From Dyella_B humi (GTDB lineage Bacteria; Pseudomonadota; Gammaproteobacteria; Xanthomonadales; Rhodanobacteraceae): a stretch of DNA of 64,000 bases. This document shows positions 32,630-41,927 of the stretch, in pieces. Position numbers and translations under genes: made by a program. Numbering within the stretch: the stretch's first letter is position 1; each line of letters starts with the position of its first letter. The notes beneath the pieces are model-generated. The model was given only the letters and a program-made list of their open reading frames with translations, made no database searches and was not told where the DNA came from. The DNA lies in NCBI RefSeq assembly GCF_044904605.1, contig NZ_JADIKI010000023.1, positions 124,001 through 188,000 of the forward strand, given 5' to 3'.

Positions 32630-35200
32630 TCAGAACTTGTATTTCGCCTGGAAATTGACTTCTCGCCCTTCGATGGAGCGCGCGAGGATCACACCGCCGG
32701 TGCTGGCAGCGCCGAGCACACGGCTGTTGCCTTCGGTCAGGCCGATCTGATTGGTGACATTGGTGCCCTGCAGCCGGTATTCCCAATGCTTGCCCACGTC
32801 GGCCACGACGCCGACGGCAAGATCGTAGTAATGCCCTAGCGGCTGCAGTTCCTGCTGATCGCTGTAGTGGCTGCCGATGTATTCATAGGTAACCCATGCG
32901 CTCAACGAACCCCAACTGGTTGGCATGACGTACGAAGGTGTCAGGCGCGCCTGGAACGTCGGTTGGCGCGCCAGCTGATAGCCGTTGAAATCGTTCTTGG
33001 AACTGCACACCACTACGAGCGTTGATGTCTGGTAGGTGTAGCAACCGTCGCTGTGCGTGTAGTGCGAGTCCTGGTAATCACCGGACAAGGTCACCGAAAC
33101 ATGTTCGAGCGGTTTGATCGTGGTATCGAAGTTGACGCCTTTGGCGTCGGATCCATAGATATACGACACGTTTTCTGTCGTATTGCCCACGGCCACCAGC
33201 AGGCTGTTGCGCGCACCGCTGAAGATACGGCGATAGGCGGTGATGTCGGCATAGATCCAGTCAGCCTGATACTTGAAGCCCACTTCCATATTGTGGATTT
33301 TTTGCACCGGCACATCGAGGCTGGTGAGCAGATCCGTAAAGGCCGGGAAGTGCACGCCGTCGTTCACGCGCACGTAGGCGCTCATGTTGGGATTGAAGGT
33401 GTAGTTGGCACCGATCGTCCAGGAAGGCGCCGTCTTGCCGAGATAGGTATGCTGAGTGCCCGGGGTAAGATGCAGCGCATTGTTGTTGTAGAGCGTGTAG
33501 GGATCATCATCCAGATCACCGGTGGCAGTATTGGCCTGGACGACTTTGACGTACTGGTATTCGTCGCGCACACCGGCATCGAACAGCCAGTTGTCCACTT
33601 TCCAGCTATCGGTGAGGAAGAAGGCCGTGTTGACGGCGGAACCTTGCATGTCGAGCACGAAGGTCGGGCCGGTGACAAACCCTTGGGGACTGGCAAGCTG
33701 CCAAGTTTGAGCGCCATTGCTCAGGCTCACCGCGATGGGCGTGGGATTGTTCTTGGCCTGCAGCAGCATGTCGCTGCCCTGGAAAGCCGTTTCGTTAGCG
33801 GAGTAGCTCGCGGTGTAATTGCCCAACGTCAAAGTATTGCCGTCGAACAATTCCTTGCTGATGTGGAACTCATTGCTGAAAACATGGAAGCGCTGCTGGA
33901 CGTAGCGCAGCTCCATGGGCACCACGTTCTGGTTCATCGCCGCTGCGCCACCGGTGGTGTAGGTGGCCGTGGCGGCTAAACCCGCTGGTAAGTGATCCGC
34001 TTTTTCGGCATTGGCGATGTAGGTGGACAGTGGCAATGGATTGCTGCCCGTACTGAAAAACGCGAGTACTCCTTCGGTGCCGCCATTGAAGCCAAGCTTG
34101 TCGGAAAGCGTCCAGCCGTTGCCAAAATCCCAATCGAAATTGGCGCCAGTGAAGAACACCTCGGGACCGCGGCCATTGGCCAAATTGACGTTGACGCCGC
34201 CTGGCGTGCAGCCGGCGGTGTAGCAAGGCGTGGTTTGCAGGAATTCGTATTGGTCCGCCTTACTGCCCAAGGTGCCGGTGAGCGGATTGAACCCGGGATA
34301 CGCGGAGAACTGGCCACGGCTCGGATTGAGAATCGGCGTATCGACCACGAACTGGTTTTTGTCGTTGACATAGCGTCCGAAGAACATCAGCGAGCCGTTG
34401 TCCCAGTCGCGCGTCAGAGTTGCTGTCAACTGGCCGCCTTTGTCGGCGGTGAATTGCGGATCGCGCACGCCATCGGACTGGCGAAAGAAGCCGCCGACGC
34501 TGCCGTACCAGTTGCTGCCTTTGCTGAGAGGAAAGCCGACGAAACCGTCGACGCGCACCATGCCTTCCGAGCCCACCGTCAGGCCGACGTCACCGGAAGG
34601 TACATCGGTACCTTGCTTCAGGATGAAATTGGCGAACAAGCCAGGCTGGCCGGTGCCGTACAACACAGCCGGGCCGCCCTGCACCAGTTCGGCGCGCTCG
34701 ATGGTGTCGTCCAGGCGCAGCAGCGAACCTTGCTCCAGATTGCCGAGCCCTGCCATCGGATAGAAGGGCACACCCTGCAGACCGATCGTGACGTAAGGCG
34801 AGCCACCGCTGCCAGGAAAGCCGGCCACTTCAATGTTGGCGCCGGTCTGGCCACCTGACGATTCCACGTGGAGGCCCGGCGATGCCTTGAGCACGTCGTT
34901 GGCGCTGGTCGTGTTGAGTTGGTTGATCTGGTCCAGGCTCAACGTGGTGATCGAATAGCTGGCGTCGAGTTTCTTGACGCCGCCGAACGCTGCGTTGCCG
35001 GTGACGACGACCTGTTGCAAGTCCTTGATATTGCCGTTGTCCGTGTCGGCAGGGTGATTCTTATCCTTATGGGCATCGCCTTGCGGTGATGCCGTATTTA
35101 CCGATGCGGCCTCTTGCGCCCAGGCGGGGCTGAGGGCGCCCAGGATGGCGACGGCAAAGAGGGTTCGCGGAAGCAGCGCGCGAGTGGCGAGCCTTGTCAT
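32630..35200 (-). CDS. TonB-dependent outer membrane receptor
   Basis: 856 aa from the ATG at 35200, with GGGG 7 nt upstream. The signal peptide ends at SPAWAQ. After a polar stretch, QQVVVTG may serve as a TonB box. The plug domain follows (DVLKASPGLHVESSGGQTGA, then ERAELVQGGPAVLYGTGQPG), and then a 22-strand-type barrel ending in the aromatic EVNFQAKYKF. No N-terminal signalling domain is seen, so it is unlikely to drive a FecI/FecR switch. The divergent ROK regulator and the downstream hydrolase genes suggest carbohydrate-type cargo rather than iron. Confidence 0.92.
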   Translation of the reverse strand: MTRLATRALLPRTLFAVAILGALSPAWAQEAASVNTASPQGDAHKDKNHPADTDNGNIKDLQQVVVTGNAAFGGVKKLDASYSITTLSLDQINQLNTTSANDVLKASPGLHVESSGGQTGANIEVAGFPGSGGSPYVTIGLQGVPFYPMAGLGNLEQGSLLRLDDTIERAELVQGGPAVLYGTGQPGLFANFILKQGTDVPSGDVGLTVGSEGMVRVDGFVGFPLSKGSNWYGSVGGFFRQSDGVRDPQFTADKGGQLTATLTRDWDNGSLMFFGRYVNDKNQFVVDTPILNPSRGQFSAYPGFNPLTGTLGSKADQYEFLQTTPCYTAGCTPGGVNVNLANGRGPEVFFTGANFDWDFGNGWTLSDKLGFNGGTEGVLAFFSTGSNPLPLSTYIANAEKADHLPAGLAATATYTTGGAAAMNQNVVPMELRYVQQRFHVFSNEFHISKELFDGNTLTLGNYTASYSANETAFQGSDMLLQAKNNPTPIAVSLSNGAQTWQLASPQGFVTGPTFVLDMQGSAVNTAFFLTDSWKVDNWLFDAGVRDEYQYVKVVQANTATGDLDDDPYTLYNNNALHLTPGTQHTYLGKTAPSWTIGANYTFNPNMSAYVRVNDGVHFPAFTDLLTSLDVPVQKIHNMEVGFKYQADWIYADITAYRRIFSGARNSLLVAVGNTTENVSYIYGSDAKGVNFDTTIKPLEHVSVTLSGDYQDSHYTHSDGCYTYQTSTLVVVCSSKNDFNGYQLARQPTFQARLTPSYVMPTSWGSLSAWVTYEYIGSHYSDQQELQPLGHYYDLAVGVVADVGKHWEYRLQGTNVTNQIGLTEGNSRVLGAASTGGVILARSIEGREVNFQAKYKF

Positions 35201-35245
35201 AGTTATCCCCAAAGTCAGAAGCTGAAGTCAGTCGAATATATTTAG

Positions 35246-35258
35246 CTACTTTAAGTAG
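35246..35258. promoter_or_regulatory. candidate ROK-repressor operator
   Basis: CTACTT-T-AAGTAG, a perfect 13-bp palindrome, 46-58 nt upstream of the TonB-receptor start in an A/T-rich intergenic region of 169 bp. A further AAAAGTAG half-site is at about 35359-35366, next to the ROK gene start. On the minus strand the palindrome lies between possible -35 (TTGCTA) and -10 (TAAATA) boxes, a position suited to repression. Confidence 0.6.
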
Positions 35259-35369
35259 ATTATTAGCAACACTTTTCAGCTTCGTGACAAGCATTTCGGG
35301 GCTAAAATCTAGACAACTTGTAGAAAATCCAAACGATAGGCACAATAATTTACGTACAAAAGTAGATAA

Positions 35370-36524
35370 ATGACCGAAATGACGATGAACTGCGACCTGG
35401 GCTTCAACGAGCGACGGATCCTCGACCTGCTGCGCAGCCGTGGACCGATGTCACGCGCCGACCTGGCGCGCATGACCGCTTTGACCACGCCAAGCCTGAC
35501 CCGGCTGGCCCAAACGCTCTCGGATAACCAACTGCTGTTGGAATTGCACAAGGTGCGCGACGGCCAGCGCGGCAAGCCAGCGCAGCTCATCAAGCTCAAT
35601 CCCGATGGCGCGTTTGCCGTGGGCATTGCCGTGCAGTCGGAATACCTGTCGGCCTGCATCATCGATTTCGAAGGCCAGCCGCGCGCCACCGTCACTCACA
35701 ATCTGGCCGAGGCCGATCCGGATGTCGTGGCGACGCTTTCGGCCAACATGCTCGATCAACTGCTCAGTGATGCCGGCGTCTCGCGCAAGCGCGTGCTCGG
35801 CGCCGGCATCTGTATGCCGGGCACGGCCATGGGTGAATACGGCACGGGCCTGAAGTTGGCCAGCAAACATTCCTTTCCGGCGGAATACAGCGCTTGGCTG
35901 CCGCTCGACATCTCCAAGCACTTCGAACAGGCCTTGGCGCTGCCTTGCTGGCTGGAAAACAGCTCCAAGGCATCGGCCCTGGCCGATATGTATTTTGGAG
36001 CAGGCCAACGCCTGCGCAATTTCGCCGTGATCCATATCGAATATGGCATCGGCGGTGGCCTGATTCTGGAGCGTCGCCACTATCGCGGCACCCTGGGACG
36101 CGCGGCCGAATTCGGCGGGCTATATCCCTATGACAAACCCCGGCCGTCCGGCCGCGACCTGCTGCTTTTTCTGGCCGGGCGGATGAGCAAACCGCCCAAG
36201 CTGATCCGCGACCTCACGCAAACCCATCTTCCCGATTTGCTGATCGCCGAATGGGTCGAACGGGTCGGGCCGCAACTGCTTGAGCTTTCCCGCTATCTCA
36301 GCGTCGCCCTTGATATCGAGGCCATCGTGTTCAATGGCCTACTGCCGCTACCCGTATTTATCCATATCGCGCGCATGCTGCGCGAGCAACTGCCGCGCAA
36401 CATGCCCCCTGGCCTGAGCGTGCCGGAGATCATCGTTTCGCAACATGCCAAGTCGGGTCTTGAGCTGGGCGCGGCAAGCCTCCCGCTGCACTTCATGACC
36501 TCCGCGGCGTCCCACAAGGCATAG
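35370..36524 (+). CDS. ROK family transcriptional regulator
   Basis: 384 aa. The N-terminal winged helix-turn-helix (residues about 12-70) has FNERRILDLLRSRGPMSRAD and ARMTALTTPSLTRLAQTL. The ROK sugar-kinase-like domain follows, with VLGAGICMPGTAM and the glycine-rich IEYGIGGGLILERRHYRG. The HGxAGEFGH-type zinc/sugar block is degenerate (GTLGRAAEFGGLYP). NagC, Mlc and XylR are of this family and sense sugars. Several ATGs lie close together at the start (35370, 35379, 35385); the first is used. It is divergent from the TonB receptor and followed by an MFS gene, so it probably controls both. Confidence 0.9.
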   Translation: MTEMTMNCDLGFNERRILDLLRSRGPMSRADLARMTALTTPSLTRLAQTLSDNQLLLELHKVRDGQRGKPAQLIKLNPDGAFAVGIAVQSEYLSACIIDFEGQPRATVTHNLAEADPDVVATLSANMLDQLLSDAGVSRKRVLGAGICMPGTAMGEYGTGLKLASKHSFPAEYSAWLPLDISKHFEQALALPCWLENSSKASALADMYFGAGQRLRNFAVIHIEYGIGGGLILERRHYRGTLGRAAEFGGLYPYDKPRPSGRDLLLFLAGRMSKPPKLIRDLTQTHLPDLLIAEWVERVGPQLLELSRYLSVALDIEAIVFNGLLPLPVFIHIARMLREQLPRNMPPGLSVPEIIVSQHAKSGLELGAASLPLHFMTSAASHKA

Positions 36525-36665
36525 CGGCGAGCATGGACCGGGCAAGCCAAAAGCGCGGGGCGAGACGCATCAGCCGATCGACCACGGACGCTAATCCATG
36601 CCGCAAAATGGCAACACGCACCTGATACGGTTGCTTATTCAACGAAGCCATCGTCCGCAGCTCCC

Positions 36666-37949
36666 GTGCAACTCGTCTACCGTCATTTCATCTGGCGCTA
36701 CGCGCTGGCTCATTACGGAAAGAGTTTGTTCTGGTACGCAAGCGAGCTGCTTTTTCCTTTCTACCTGACGGAAATCGGCCTGTTCAGCGGGTGGATCATG
36801 GGCCTGGTGATCGGCTCCAGCCTGATGTTCAGCGTGTTGGCGGATCTTGTCGTTGGATGGCTGAGCCGGCGCTACCTGTCCAGCGCGCGCCGAGCTGGGC
36901 GTTGCCAGATCGTCGGTGCCTCGTTGAGCGTCGTCTCGATCCTGAGCTTCTTTGCCTGCGTGTGGATGCCGTCAGCATGGCGCATCGAATACGCCATGGC
37001 GTCACTGCTATGTTTCCGCTTTACCTACGCACTGTATGACATCGCCCAGGACGTGCTGGTCAATCTGGCGACGAACGGGCGCGCCCAGCGTTCGCATTTG
37101 TCCGGCGTGCACTTCACCTTCAGTGGCATCGCATCCATCACGGTAGCGACGCTCGTGACGCCGATGGCCGCTATGCACGCCGGCAAGACGCATGCCGAGT
37201 TTTTCATGCTGGCAGCGCTCCTTTCCGTCGGCGCGCTGGCTTCGTCCTTGCAGCTTGGCAGCTATCTGAAGCGGTCCGGAGAAAATTCGGGCGAACTCAT
37301 ACGTTCATCCAGCCAGCATCAAGACACTGCACCGCCGATGTTCTACTTCGTGCTGACTTTCTTGCTGGCGCTATGCGGCCCGATGTTTGCGAAGGTTGCG
37401 CCGTACTACGGCACCTACGCAATGCACCAACGGTTTGCGGGAACCATCATGGTCTCCCTTTACTCGCTGGGCATCGCCTTGGCTTTTCCCTTACTGGCGA
37501 GCGCCATGCACGGGATGCCGCGCAGGTTAGTCATGGTTCGCGCCGCGCTCTTCATGGTGGCCGTAAGTGCCGTCATCGTGGGCTTGGGATGGGTCGACGC
37601 ATACGTGCTTTACGGTGCCGCTTTCGCATTGGGCATTTCGTGGGGCATCCTTTGCATTCTATGCTGGTCAGGGTTTGCCGATGCCATCTCGCGCAAGCAG
37701 ACGCGTGCAGTGAGTTTCGACTATGCGCAATTCCTCGCTTCGGCCAAAGCTGGATTGCTGCTGGCGGCAGTCCTGATCGGCGCGACGCTCTCGTCGCTGG
37801 ATTACAAATCCACACAGGCCCATTACCTGATGCCCTTGATGGCCACGCCGTCGATCGTGGCCGGCGTGGCGCTGGTACTGTTGGTTTGCTGGAAGCATCG
37901 CCAAACCGCGTGGGCCGGATCGATAGGCATCGAACACAGCCCCCAATAA
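36666..37949 (+). CDS. MFS transporter, probably sugar-related
   Basis: 427 aa with about 12 hydrophobic segments, for example WIMGLVIGSSLMFSVLADLV, VVSILSFFACVWM, FYFVLTFLLALCGPMF and IVAGVALVLLVCW. The first loop (LADLVVGWLSRRYLS) resembles the GPH/MFS loop 2-3 motif. GTG start at 36666; the ribosome site is weak. It lies 141 nt downstream of the ROK gene in the same direction, so inner-membrane uptake of the product delivered by the TonB receptor is the natural guess. There is no direct evidence of substrate. Confidence 0.82.
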   Translation: MQLVYRHFIWRYALAHYGKSLFWYASELLFPFYLTEIGLFSGWIMGLVIGSSLMFSVLADLVVGWLSRRYLSSARRAGRCQIVGASLSVVSILSFFACVWMPSAWRIEYAMASLLCFRFTYALYDIAQDVLVNLATNGRAQRSHLSGVHFTFSGIASITVATLVTPMAAMHAGKTHAEFFMLAALLSVGALASSLQLGSYLKRSGENSGELIRSSSQHQDTAPPMFYFVLTFLLALCGPMFAKVAPYYGTYAMHQRFAGTIMVSLYSLGIALAFPLLASAMHGMPRRLVMVRAALFMVAVSAVIVGLGWVDAYVLYGAAFALGISWGILCILCWSGFADAISRKQTRAVSFDYAQFLASAKAGLLLAAVLIGATLSSLDYKSTQAHYLMPLMATPSIVAGVALVLLVCWKHRQTAWAGSIGIEHSPQ

Positions 37950-37995
37950 CACGATCAACGAAGATGGATTGACCAACTTCGCTGTCGAAAAGCGG

Positions 37996-38013
37996 TTCCA
38001 GCTTTCGCTGGAA
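37996..38013. repeat. REP-like hairpin between convergent MFS genes
   Basis: TTCCAGC, loop TTTC, GCTGGAA, within AGCGGTTCCAGC... and ...GGAATGACC. It has the same overall look as the arms of the 3253-3370 repeat and sits between two convergent genes, where it may act as a bidirectional transcription stop. Confidence 0.6.
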
Positions 38014-38064
38014 TGACCGTCGCGTGGAGTACGTGCAGGAAGGTCATCAGCAGATCATGCAGCG

Positions 38065-39360
38065 TTACAACTCCTGACTGACCTTGTTTTCCAATGCCTG
38101 CGAAGAAGCAGCGGCAGCCGCGCCCATCACCTGACGGTTGACGAAATACATCAATACGAACGATGCCAGCGTCGTGAACACCAAAATGTCACCCAGCACG
38201 TCGAAGTGCAGCAGCCTGCCGTCGCCCGTTTGGACCACGACCATGCCGCCCAACATCGCAGCAAGGCCACCGGACATCTGCTGCAACGAAGAACTGATCG
38301 ACATGTACGCGCCGCGATCGGAAGGTTTCGGCAGACCGGACATCAAGGCGGACGAGGAAATGATGCGCGAGAAAATGCCAACCTGCAGCAGCGCGCTCAC
38401 CGTGATCAGCGTCCACAGCGGCACGTTGGAAAGCCGCGTGTAGATCAGCACCATCACGATCGTCATCGCGCAGCCGAAGGCGAACACGCGGAACTTGCCG
38501 AAGGTGTCGCTGGCCCGCCCCAGCAACGGCCCCATCACCGCCGACACCAGGCCCGTGATCAGATACACCACCGACAGCATCTCGATCGAAATACCGACGT
38601 TGTGCACCACAAACAAAGTGGAGTACGGCATCAGCATGAAGCCGCCCATGGTCAGCAACGCCGTGGTGATGAAACCAATCAGATAGGAACGTGTCGTCAA
38701 GGTATGCAGCAAGTGATGCAGTGGATTCTTGTCCTGACGCAACGCCAAGTGCGCATTGACTGGACGCAGGCGCCCGATGATCGCGCCACCCACCACCGTA
38801 CATACCACCACGATTAGGAAGAACGGCGCATTCCAGCCCCAATGGCTGGACAGATACAGGCTCAACGGCAAGCCCAATACCGTGCTGGCCGCGAATGCCG
38901 ACTGGATGAAGCCCATCACGCGTCCGCGCATCGACAGCGGAAACAGGTCGGTGACGATGGCCATCGATGCCGCGCCCACTACTCCCGCGAACATGCCGGT
39001 CACCATGCGCGCCAGCAGCAGCAGCGTGTAGGTGTGGGCAAGCGCGCAGAACAAGGTGCCGAGCATAAAACCGCTGTAGAAGATCAGCAGCAGCTTTTTC
39101 CGGTCAAAGCGATCGGCAAAGCCCGCCGCGAGAATGCCCGACACGCCTGCGGCGAACGCATAGGCCGATACGACACGACCGAATTGCTCGGGCGTGATGT
39201 GCAGGGCCGGCACCACCAGCGCGCCCAATGGCGCCAGCAGCATGAAATCCAACACGATGGTGAATTGCAGGAAGGCCAGCGCGGCCACCACGAATTTCTG
39301 ATAGCCGGAAAAACCCGTGCCGCCCGGTTCGGCGGCATGCAGCGACGAAGAACTGGTCAC
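38065..39360 (-). CDS. MFS transporter, drug/sugar efflux type
   Basis: 431 aa. AGGAG lies 5 nt before a GTG at 39360, giving a start TSSSSLHAAEPGGTGFSGYQ; the frame is open to an ATG at 39408 without such a site. Twelve hydrophobic segments are visible. Motif A-like GFADRFDRKKLLLIFYSGF lies after TM2, and LLLLARMVTGMFAGVVGAAS after that, as in the DHA1/AraJ group of proton antiporters. It stands alone, convergent with the preceding MFS gene. The export substrate is unknown. Confidence 0.85.
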   Translation of the reverse strand: MTSSSSLHAAEPGGTGFSGYQKFVVAALAFLQFTIVLDFMLLAPLGALVVPALHITPEQFGRVVSAYAFAAGVSGILAAGFADRFDRKKLLLIFYSGFMLGTLFCALAHTYTLLLLARMVTGMFAGVVGAASMAIVTDLFPLSMRGRVMGFIQSAFAASTVLGLPLSLYLSSHWGWNAPFFLIVVVCTVVGGAIIGRLRPVNAHLALRQDKNPLHHLLHTLTTRSYLIGFITTALLTMGGFMLMPYSTLFVVHNVGISIEMLSVVYLITGLVSAVMGPLLGRASDTFGKFRVFAFGCAMTIVMVLIYTRLSNVPLWTLITVSALLQVGIFSRIISSSALMSGLPKPSDRGAYMSISSSLQQMSGGLAAMLGGMVVVQTGDGRLLHFDVLGDILVFTTLASFVLMYFVNRQVMGAAAAASSQALENKVSQEL

Positions 39361-39562
39361 AACGACTCCTATGGCGACTGCTGTCGAGCGCCAAGCGGTT
39401 GGGGACAAGGTGTAAGATATAATTTAGATATATCGAAATCAAGTGCCACGTGACCGGCCGAACCGGATTGCCGCATACCTGCACCACACAAACACCCGCT
39501 GCATCACGTTGGTCCACAGCGGCGATTGATTCCGCTCTTGCGCTGCGCTAGCGTTGCCCGCC

Positions 39563-39820
39563 ATGGCAAAGCCCACTTCCGCTCCCGCTGAAACCACCTC
39601 GGTCGCCGACTTCGAGCACTCGCTCGACGAACTGGAACAACTCGTGGCACGCATGGAAGGGGGCGAGATGAGCCTGGACGAATCGCTCAGCGCCTTCGAA
39701 CGCGGCATCGGCCTGTATCGCCATTGTCAGCAGACGCTCGACCAGGCCGAACTGCGCGTGCGCTTGCTGCTGGATCCGGATGCACCGGACACAGCCGAAT
39801 CGTTCGAGCCGGAAGCCTGA
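39563..39820 (+). CDS. xseB: exodeoxyribonuclease VII small subunit
   Basis: 85 aa. DFEHSLDELEQLVARMEGGE, then MSLDESLSAFERGIGLYRHC and LDQAELRVRLLL are the family pattern. XseB forms a complex with XseA that degrades single-stranded DNA. The ATG at 39563 fits; a TTG three codons upstream is open. In many relatives xseB precedes ispA and dxs. Here neither follows; the next gene is on the opposite strand, so xseB has been separated from its usual partners. Confidence 0.94.
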   Translation: MAKPTSAPAETTSVADFEHSLDELEQLVARMEGGEMSLDESLSAFERGIGLYRHCQQTLDQAELRVRLLLDPDAPDTAESFEPEA

Positions 39821-39850
39821 TTCGGCCCTATCCCCGGTTGCGTCATACGC

Positions 39851-39887
39851 ATAGCCGCCATTCCGCGAAAGCGGGAATGACGGCTAT
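39851..39887. repeat. REP-like hairpin between xseB and the DUF4870 gene
   Basis: ATAGCCG (39851-39857) pairs with CGGCTAT (39881-39887). Inside, CATTCCGC and GCGGGAATG pair with one bulged G around a GAAA loop. It has the same CATTCC...GGAATG core as the other REP-like elements and lies between convergent genes. Confidence 0.65.
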
Positions 39888-39917
39888 GTAGGATTGGGCG
39901 CGCTTGCTGATCCTCGC

Positions 39918-40352
39918 CTACTTGATCAAGCGCAACGCATACGGATAGCGATAACGCACGCCTTCGTTCGCCTTCACGCCGGCGATGATCGTGAGCACCA
40001 ACCACGCGATGCCGATGATCACCCACAGTGGAATCGCGATGATCAGACCGATGCCGAAGGTGATCACCGAAAGTATCAGCAAGACCAGGGTGGCGATCGC
40101 CACGGTGATATTGAAGTTCAATGCCTCTTTGGCCTGATCAGCCACGAAGGGCATGGTGTCCTTCTTCACCAGCCAGATCACAAGCGGGCCGATGAAACAT
40201 CCCCAGCCCGCGCCGAGCGAAGCGGTGAGCAAAGCCCCAAGCAAGGCCGACAGATGCGCGAACATGGCCCAGGTGCGCTCTTCGGCGGAAACATCCCCAC
40301 CGATGGGCTCGCTCGGTGGAGGCGGTACAACGGACTCGGGCGGAACGCTCAT
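39918..40352 (-). CDS. DUF4870 family membrane protein
   Basis: 144 aa. A Pro-rich N-terminus (ESVVPPPPSEP) is followed by ERTWAMFAHLSALLGALLTAS, the usual opening of DUF4870. Then come hydrophobic segments around FIGPLVIWLVKKD and a long pair (FNITVAIATLVLLILSVITF, then IIAIPLWVIIGIAWLVLTII). It ends in YRYPYALRLIK. AAGGAG precedes the ATG. The function of the family is unknown. The gene stands alone between convergent xseB and pmbA. Confidence 0.9.
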   Translation of the reverse strand: MSVPPESVVPPPPSEPIGGDVSAEERTWAMFAHLSALLGALLTASLGAGWGCFIGPLVIWLVKKDTMPFVADQAKEALNFNITVAIATLVLLILSVITFGIGLIIAIPLWVIIGIAWLVLTIIAGVKANEGVRYRYPYALRLIK

Positions 40353-40445
40353 GGCGCATCTCCTTTCAAGTCGTGCAAACGCCGGCCCATGCCGGTGCGA
40401 AGCATCCTAGCAGGGTGCGCAGGAACTTGCCGTCATGCTTACGAC

Positions 40446-41816
40446 CTATTCGCCCGCGATGGTCATGCGCTCTAGCAGAATCGAGCCGGTTAGCAGATGC
40501 GAGCGCTGATCGACGTCGTTGCCCACCGCCACGATGCTCATCAACATGTCGCGCAGATTGGCGGCAATGGTGATCTCTTCCACCGGATAGGCGATCTCGC
40601 CGTTCTCCACCCAGAAGCCCGCGGCACCGCGCGAGTAATCGCCAGTGATGGTGTTGACGCCCTGCCCCATCACCTCAGTGACCAGCAGCCCCGTACCGAG
40701 CCGGCGCAGCATGCCGTTGAAGTCGTCCGCTGCGCCGCTGTCGGCGTGGCCCGGCTCGACCACCAGGTTGTGAATGCCACCCGCGTTGCCGGTGGATTCC
40801 AGCCCGAGCTTGCGCGCGGAATAGCTGCCCAGGACATAACGGGCCAGTACACCGTTCTCGATCAGCACGTTGTCACGCGTGGCGACGCCTTCCGCATCGA
40901 ACGCGCCGGAGCCTTGTCCGCGCTGCAGATGCGGGCGCTCCACGATGTTGAACCATGCAGGCATGATCTGCTTGCCGGCGTGGTCGAGCAGGAAGCTGGC
41001 GCGGCGATACAGCGCGCCGCCGCTCACCGCGCTCACCATGTGGCCGATCAGGCTGCGCGCGATTTCCGGCGCGAACAGCACCGGACATTGCCGCGTAGAC
41101 AGGCGTCGCGCGCCCACGCGCGCCAGCGTGCGCTCGGCGGCTTTATCGCCAAGCGCCTGCGCGTTCATGAAATCGCCGGCGCTGCGCACGCTGTCATACC
41201 AGTAGTCGCGCTGCATGCCGGCATCGTCGCCGGCGATCAGCGCGAGCGACAGCGAATGTCGCGTGCCGCGCTCGCGCCCCACGAAGCCGTGCGAGTTGGC
41301 ATATACGGACAGGCTCTCGCCCATCTGCACGCTTGCGCCATCGGAATTGGTGATGCCAGCGTGCGTGCGCCCGGCCGCTTCGATTGTCTGGCCCAGTTCG
41401 ATCGCATCGGCGGTGTCGATCGCCCACGGATGCCATAGATCCAGATCGGGAAATTGCGTGGCCATGCGCGCGGCATCGGCCAGCCCGGAGGCCGGGTCTT
41501 CTTCCGTGTAGCGCGCGATAGCACAGGCCTGGTCCAGGGTGGCCTGGATGGAATCGGCATGGAGGTCTGCCGTGCTGGCCGAACCCTTACGCTTGCCAAA
41601 GTACACGGTCAGGCCGAAACCGCGGTCGCGCGTGTGCTCTACCGTTTCCACCTCGCCCAGCCGCACGTTCACGTTGAGGCCGGCGTCGATACTGGCCGAT
41701 ACCTCGGCCTGGCTGGCGCCAGCGGCACGGGCACGGCGGATCACGTCTTCGGCCAGTTCGGCCAATCGGTCGAGTTCGCGCTGGCTGGTGTCCTGACTAA
41801 TGGCAACTTCGCTCAC
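40446..41816 (-). CDS. pmbA: metalloprotease PmbA/TldE
   Basis: Partner of TldD in a heterodimeric protease that in E. coli matures microcin B17 and degrades CcdA. It is 456 aa from a GTG at 41816 with AGGAA upstream (E. coli 450 aa). Blocks seen are DRGFGLTVYFGKRKGSASTA, DLDLWHPW, the CPVLFAPEIARSLIGHMVSA region, GYSRGAAGFWVENGEI-like (DYSRGAAGFWVENGEIAYP) and the C-terminal RDMLMSIVAVGNDVD. PmbA has no HExxxH zinc motif; TldD carries the metal. It is divergent from DUF1653-darP, as pmbA and yjgA are in E. coli. Confidence 0.95.
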   Translation of the reverse strand: MSEVAISQDTSQRELDRLAELAEDVIRRARAAGASQAEVSASIDAGLNVNVRLGEVETVEHTRDRGFGLTVYFGKRKGSASTADLHADSIQATLDQACAIARYTEEDPASGLADAARMATQFPDLDLWHPWAIDTADAIELGQTIEAAGRTHAGITNSDGASVQMGESLSVYANSHGFVGRERGTRHSLSLALIAGDDAGMQRDYWYDSVRSAGDFMNAQALGDKAAERTLARVGARRLSTRQCPVLFAPEIARSLIGHMVSAVSGGALYRRASFLLDHAGKQIMPAWFNIVERPHLQRGQGSGAFDAEGVATRDNVLIENGVLARYVLGSYSARKLGLESTGNAGGIHNLVVEPGHADSGAADDFNGMLRRLGTGLLVTEVMGQGVNTITGDYSRGAAGFWVENGEIAYPVEEITIAANLRDMLMSIVAVGNDVDQRSHLLTGSILLERMTIAGE

Positions 41817-41927
41817 GTGGGTGTTTCCTGCGGGTTGGTGGCTACAAAATGGATACAATATGTGGACATGGGGCCGCCCAGACCCATTGCCAATGTTCGA
41901 ATCCAGAAGGTTGCCACAGGAGCGGCC

